Below are positions 58,395 to 64,000 of a stretch of 64,000 nt of DNA, one piece after another (position 1 is the first letter of the stretch; each line of letters starts with the position of its first letter). A model generated the notes under the pieces. It was not told where the DNA came from, ran no database searches, and saw nothing but the letters and a program-made list of their open reading frames with translations. Made by a program: the position numbers and the translations under genes. This stretch comes from Hypoxylon rubiginosum (lineage: Eukaryota > Ascomycota > Sordariomycetes > Xylariales > Hypoxylaceae), in NCBI GenBank assembly GCA_902806565.1, contig CADCXA010000041.1:186001-250000 (forward strand), given 5' to 3'.

Positions 58395-60026
58395 TGCATA
58401 GATACTTGTCTTAGTGACATAGCTACCTCTTGGTAACGTAGCTTTGCAGACTTTAGAATTTCCGAACGCTGCTTTTACAAAAAAACTATTGCTTTCTATG
58501 GACTGGAAGAAGCAATATCGCTTCTCATGTCGCATGGAGCCTCATACTAAAGGGGCTTCCCAATGCGCTGCTTGGACCTGGGTGCCATACCTGCCGTCTT
58601 GGTAGCTAGCCCGAGTAAGGGGGGAGACAAGAATAGGCGAGCCGCCACGCTGCCGAATCATGCACGTATCTTAGTGGATGAGGAACGAGGGGTAATGAGT
58701 CGAGAAGTCCTACGTAGCTTACTCAACACTCGGTAATAAGATCCAAGACGAATCCCATAATTTTAATCGGCGAAAGATGTCCCAACTCATTTGTCAGAAC
58801 TATATGGTATCATCAGTGACAATGATCACCACACTCACCCATTCATCGGGGTCTTGGGCCTTGTTTGCCATCACGCCCCGCTCCGGACCTGTGAAGTAGG
58901 TCTGGATCCGCAGCACACGGCCATAAGAGCCGTGATATATTGTCCTATGGGCCACGGAGTCTCTGGCTTGTCGAGCTCTTGACCTATGAATCATATTTGA
59001 CAGCCATGTTTTTCTGATATCTGCTATCATTCGTAGAGGCAGTATGACAGAATACGGATCTGATAGTGGAATGAGGCTCTGCGTGGATGCGGTATCATGA
59101 TGACTGTCGATATCATTGGCTGGAGTTGCTGGTTATATGCAAGGGGTCCCTACACGACTAAGTGCATCATCGCATGGCAGCTGAAGATGCGGAGATCGGT
59201 ACTAAATGGGGTATTTTCTATGCATGGCGCTCGAAACTTGGCAGCAATTATTGATTCGTGTCACCATTCTACCGTGGTTCGTAGCATGACCCCCAGCTAA
59301 GAGAACCAATGAGGCGGGATTTAATACCATGCAGCGCAATGCGACCCCAGTACTGGCAGCAAAATGTAGAGGCTGAGACACGAGTCGGGCGAGCCAGGTA
59401 GACGCGCATTTTTTGGGTACCAAAGAATGGTACTATAGCCGCGATATCAATACTTGACAAATCATATTCGTATTTGGTCGACTGCGGTGAAAGCAAACGA
59501 CTGAGCAACAATCAAAGGTCCAAAGAGGGACGCGTTTATATCCATGCATGAAACTGAAAGAATGAATCGGCGAAGACTCTGATCTAAAGGCTCCAGTATT
59601 AGAATGTACCTGGACTTAACCTCCTACCAATTATTTGTTGGGCCACACACAAAGCCCTCCTTCGCATTTCGGCTTGCTTGAAATCTGATAATGTGTGGAC
59701 TTGCCATCCTCGGCGCTCGGGATCCTACCTTATGCATGCAGACATGTCAGTTTACCCATGCATTGATGTGTTTGCATGGTAGTCTAGCGTCGAAGAGCGA
59801 GGCTGTCAAGAGCTGGTCACAAAAAGGCTTGAAGGATCTTCCGCTAAGTACCAGGATCCAGGTACCTGTTTATTTCGTAGACTGCCTTAGATACATTGAA
59901 TATTCTCAAGTACATGACCATTTATATCAATCCAGCCCATGTAATAGAAGTGAATATAATTAGATATTAAGAGTTGCTTCTTTTCAGCTTTCAGCTCCTT
60001 CAGCTCGAATACCTACAACTAGAAAA
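58395..60026. other. 1.6-kb gene-poor region
   Basis: Short ORFs on both strands only, none protein-like. I see no repeats or RNA genes here. Confidence 0.5.
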
Positions 60027-61219
60027 TTAGGCCAGAATCATCATTCCGATGTAACTGACTACCCCGAACAAGCCGGCGAGGTTCATCGAGTTGGTCGAAG
60101 CGGCACCAGGGACCGGTGCTGCTGGGGTGGGTTGTAGGACCTGGATTATCGAAAATATGTCAGTTTGAAGCAATTCAGGGGCATAATAACAATCACGTGG
60201 GTCCTTACCTTGTTAACCACATGCGCAACGCCGTTCTCGAGAACCAGGTTCGCCTGCGTGATCAGCCCACCATTGACGTAGTATCGCCCACTGCGGACGC
60301 TAATGGCAAGGGTCTCGCCTCGCTGCGTGGTGAGGATGGTCCCGTCTTGCAGATCGGGCAGGTAGCTGACGCCGGGAACGACATGGTCAGAGACGAGCTG
60401 AGAAGAGGGGGTGCTGGAGTTGCTGGAGGCGAATGCAGCGTTAGAAGGTAAGAACACCGTGACCGATTGCGTATTGTCCAGTTTGCTCGTCGTGTTGCTT
60501 TGTGACAGTTGTTCCACAAAAGCCGTCTGGCCTGTCTCCTTGGATGTGGACGAGAGCGACTGGGGCATGGTGAAGTAACTGTTGCGTGATACGCTTCAGT
60601 TAGCCGCTTCTATGTTCGCGAACAAGTGCGACTTGACTTACCTATCCGTAATGTGGATTATGCCGCCATCGTACGGGATGTCCCCTTGAATGACGTTGGT
60701 GATCTTTCCCAGGCCAGTCGAGATTCGGAGCTGGGACGGGGCTGTTCCATTGGCTTGGCGGCGGAGGTTATAGCTCGAAACCCATCGTTTGGTGGGCGAA
60801 GTTTCGTTAACGGGCCTTGTGTCTACTACTATTCGCTGGCTATCGCCACCAAGCAGCGGAGATTGGTTATTGGTCGGAATAACATCACCCGGGTGTGAGC
60901 GACTAGCAATTCCCAAGGATGTTATTCCGCCAGATGACTGGTATCTCGCGGCGGCCGCTTGTGCCGCGGAAATAGCTCGTTCTGCTAGTGTTTCGTTGCC
61001 TGAAGCTAAGTCCGGGGCTGAGTCGGACGGGGCAAAGACCGTCTGAACTTGGCCGGAGAGGTATAGGCTTAGAACATCCGGGTCGGACTGAATAAACTCT
61101 GCAAATTTAGAGGCTCCAGATGCTACGAGGGCGTCCAGAAGACCAGGCAGAGATTCGGATACCGCCAAGGCGGAAATGCCCATTAGGAGGAGGGCGGTGG
61201 TGAGCGGGTTTGAAAGCAT
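60027..61219 (-). CDS. fasciclin (FAS1) domain cell-surface protein
   Basis: Model: complement(join(60027..60140,60209..60578,60642..61219)), 353 aa, three exons. The N-terminal signal peptide is MLSNPLTTALLLMGISALAV. Two FAS1-type halves follow: in the first, LLDALVASGASKFAEFIQSD, VQTVFAPSDSA and later IPYDGGIIHITD; in the second, VTVFLPSNAAFASSNSS, LVSDHVVPGVSYLPDLQDGT and VLENGVAHVVNKVLQP. The C-terminus (PGAASTNSMNLAGLFGVVSY then IGMMILA) is hydrophobic after a small-residue stretch, as in a GPI-anchor signal. FAS1 proteins mediate cell-surface adhesion. The first domain is divergent, with an Ala-rich insert. Several NxS/T sites are present. Confidence 0.87.
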
Positions 61220-62084
61220 CCTGCAACAAGTTCCTGATATCTAACGTGTATTCTAAGGAGTAACAAATTTAGAAGCGAGCGTTGGGGTTGGTGAGGAAAG
61301 AGACAATTACGAGGGACAGCGGAGAACTACTTATTTAAATTTGGGAGAATCGTAACTGGTATAATGAATCCTCGGAGATTGTAGTGTGTAGGCGGCTTGA
61401 TATCGGGATTATTCAACCTCGCCAGCACACAGCTTCATACATGGAGGCTGAGAAGTGTACTGAAGCTACATGTACCCAAAGTCACAACGTACCAGCCGTG
61501 GTAATATTGGATTTATGCACTTGGTGTCACATGTGTAAGGCAGCGATGCAGGTAGGCACGGCAGCTGTGGACATGTCCTATTCGTCGTATAAAGGGGCAT
61601 TAATATAGGCCTTGGCACCGGGGTCATTCTAGCTGAAGGTGGAATGATGGATCACTTTTGGTTGGACGAACCCCGGCTGGAACCATCGAGCCTCATACCT
61701 CCTCTTCGGTGTCTGGTTGGGACCTTGTTGTCACAGTCACATCGCCGTCTAGTCCCACCTTAACTCGGGCAATCGTATCTGTATTCTTTCGGGGACCTGA
61801 AGCTAGAGCTGTCTCCATGGTCGAGGACATAGCAGGTTGCTATCTTCTAGGCTTTACCGAAGGTTGAGAATAGAAGTGTGATTTGTTCTAGGACTTTCTC
61901 TTGCCACTCTACCGACCCCAAACATTGCTTTCCCGAGAAATGACAGTGGCGGACGCACGTGAAGGGAGAGGGGTTGTGATTTAGTTAAGTGTGTTGCTGA
62001 CTGCGGCACATATTCACAATTCATTATTTTTCTGTCCAGAGACTTTACGCACAATCCAAGGACCCCAAACACAACTCTTCAAAC
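61220..62084. other. intergenic, divergent promoter region
   Basis: 865 bp between the fasciclin gene (minus) and the membrane protein gene (plus). No other coding frame is supported. Confidence 0.5.
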
Positions 62085-63872
62085 ATGGTCTTGTCAACAG
62101 CTGCACAGCCAAACTCTACCTACCTGGTTTGGAAACGATTCAGGTATCCCGACGACAAGGGCACAACAGATGCTATCGCCGTTCCGAAATGGGTCGGTGA
62201 TACGCTCAATCCCGCCTATGCCCTCATCATAGATCTGGCATTGCTCAATTTCTGGACTGTATTCTTCGGTATCGTCCTCTACTTTTATCTTTCGAAGAAG
62301 AGAAAGAAGGCAGCAAAGTTGGACCCCCTGGTTCCGAAAATCTGGAATAAAAGATCAGATCTCATCAGCCTGGTAATAGAAGCGATCACTTCCTTGAGCC
62401 AGACTTGCCCGAACCCTGTCGTCGTATTAATCCTGCTTCTGTGCCTCGCAGGTTGGGTCGGGCAGAAGGCTACCGGAATCCTAGTTCCTCCACTTATCCT
62501 CGTCAACAGTGCGGCACCAGTGGATCCGGCCGCCATATACGTGCCTACTATCCCTCCGAACTCAGACAGCGCAAGGCTAGCGAACCTATTTGCCCTAGAA
62601 GCGCCGCGGTTTCTTCGCGCGTTGGGAAGCACAGCAGCAGGCGCAGAACTCCGGAAGAAGGTGGACGTAAGCGAAGGGACATTGATAGGACAGACCGTCA
62701 ATGGCAGTGATATCCTGCGAATCGATTATAAGTACAGCGCTACTGGGGCGGACATGGGACTACAGCACTATCCAGATTTGACCCTCAACGTTGTCGGTTC
62801 ATGCGTTACAGAATACGGGTGGTACAACAACACTGCTACTCTCCGAGACAATACCGGTGGTGCATCCACCCTGGACTATTACAATATCTGGGGAAACAAG
62901 ACAGCAGATTTATTCAAGGTGTCCTTGTACGATGGCAGACAGCCGTCAGCGACATTCTTCTTGGGGACCAATTCCAGCCAAGGTACACTCGCCCACAGCA
63001 ACGCGACTTGGGCGGCAGCTATCTCATCCACCGACAGAGTTAGCTTCAGTCCTTCCACCGACCCATGGTATCTCACAGGTCCCGCAATCGAAGGCGACAC
63101 GGGCGCCCGGTACGCAGTGATGCCAGGGCGGCCACCTCTGACCTGCTGGCAAGACGACGTATGGTCCTATCAGGATAAGAACAGCACTGTCGAGGATTTA
63201 AATACAATTATAGACATATCAGACGACTTTCGAGCTATCCTAACCTCCATCCTCAGTGCCCCCATGATATATTTGGTTGGTCAACACCTTGCATCCTCCG
63301 CCCTTCTGTCGGCGACAACAGCCATCGACCAACTATTCGACGCTGGCTCAAGCAGTATCCATGGTGATATTGAGCGTTTAGTACTAGCGGCGTATGTCGC
63401 TACCATCAACGTTCTGACTGATACAACTCTGTATCCAGTCGGTGCTAGCGAAAAGCTATCCAACCTGGCACGCGACGGTTCCGCCCAGCCCCTGAATGGC
63501 ATCGCCGACTTTGTTGTCTGGAGCCCAGATGTCGCTGCCTTATCGACAGTGGCAATCATTGTGATTCCGAGCGTGTTCGTCGGCCTCTGGATCCTAGCAC
63601 TTATCCTGTTGTACTGGACGCCGGCCAGAATCGTTAATAAGCTTGATTCAATCGGGACATTGGCCACAATTGATGACGCAGAACCCCAGCCTAACCAGTA
63701 AGTCCCAACTTCTCGGGAAGTCTTCCCCATTCATGATGAAGACTGATAAAACCGATATAGACACGATTTGGAATCGGTTACGACTCCGATTACAACTTCG
63801 GTGCAAGAGAAACCTCCCCATAACGAGTCGTCAACAGCGGAAGGAGGACCAGTCGTAGGCAATAAGATTTAA
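62085..63872 (+). CDS. multi-pass membrane protein of unknown function
   Basis: Model: join(62085..63697,63761..63872), 574 aa. The long exon's own stop (63699) is bypassed: GTAAGT at 63698 and ATAG at 63757-63760 give an in-phase extension of 37 residues, QHDLESVTTPITTSVQ and on to VVGNKI. Transmembrane segments: about residues 45-69 (AYALIIDLALLNFWTVFFGI), 110-128 (PVVVLILLLCLAGWVGQ) and near 500-525 (VAIIVIPSVFVGLWILALIL). Between the second and third lies a large extracellular-type loop with many NxS/T sites (NGSD, NNTAT, NKTAD, NSSQG, NATWAAA, NSTVEDL) and two or three cysteines. I recognise no family; similar three-TM proteins with a large glycosylated loop are common in filamentous fungi and mostly uncharacterised. 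Confidence 0.78.
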
Positions 63873-64000
63873 CTGGCGACGAATGAGTTGTGACCCAACC
63901 AGAAGCCTGCTCTAGGCATATGTCTACCGAGCTTAATTTCAAACAACTTCTCCTGCACTATTTATTTAGCTCGCACACATACGGCAATTTATCAACCAAC
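63873..64000. other. 3' flank at the window edge
   Basis: 128 bp of non-coding sequence, AT-rich toward the end. Confidence 0.4.

Overview
This is a nuclear contig from a filamentous ascomycete (Pezizomycotina, most likely Sordariomycetes; the class is an inference). The signs are introns of about 42-75 bp with GTRNGT donors, fungal-only families (PTH11/rhodopsin-type membrane protein, NmrA-like, DUF3632-like, GH5 cellulase, many secreted proteins), and a sharply bounded AT-rich block that looks like the result of repeat-induced point mutation (RIP). All spliced models below were built by hand from splice sites and reading frame. Where phase could not be closed, the entry says so.

Left arm, 1-31 kb. 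SPB1 (3' end only) and EBP2, two 60S ribosome-biogenesis genes, converge at the left edge. They are followed by a small hydrophilic protein, a zinc-finger-like protein, an HNH-type protein, a glutamate-1-semialdehyde-aminomutase-like PLP enzyme, an orphan basic/acidic protein, a secreted acetoacetate-decarboxylase-like protein and a GH5 endoglucanase. PGS1 (mitochondrial phosphatidylglycerophosphate synthase) and NDUFA12 (complex I) share a 359-bp divergent promoter. NDUFA12 has seven exons, one of only 7 nt. Next come an NmrA-like reductase, a six-exon rhodopsin-domain membrane protein, a secreted protein, a six-cysteine small secreted protein and a DUF3632-like gene. Gene density falls steadily from about 23 kb onward.

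Centre, about 31.27-52.72 kb. This is about 21.4 kb of nearly pure A+T with no long ORF. It is a nest of decayed transposable elements. I can see a 5.8-kb element between two direct 180-bp repeats (39181-39360 and 44805-44984), an inverted partial second copy of its right end (33004-33879), a pair of about 260-bp direct repeats near the two borders of the block, a 178-bp direct repeat pair, a perfect 151-bp (TAAA)n array and several minisatellites. One GC-rich, unmutated hairpin of about 130 bp (33880-34010) sits exactly where the inverted copy stops matching.

Right arm, 52.7-64 kb. A four-exon secreted protein ends only about 70 bp from the AT block. It is followed by a gene-poor stretch, a MYND-finger protein, a TPMT-type thiol methyltransferase, a GPI-anchor-like fasciclin protein and a multi-pass membrane protein.

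There is no operon-like or secondary-metabolite cluster. The notable structure is the RIP-like TE nest with secreted, effector-like genes on both shores, as in a two-speed fungal genome.
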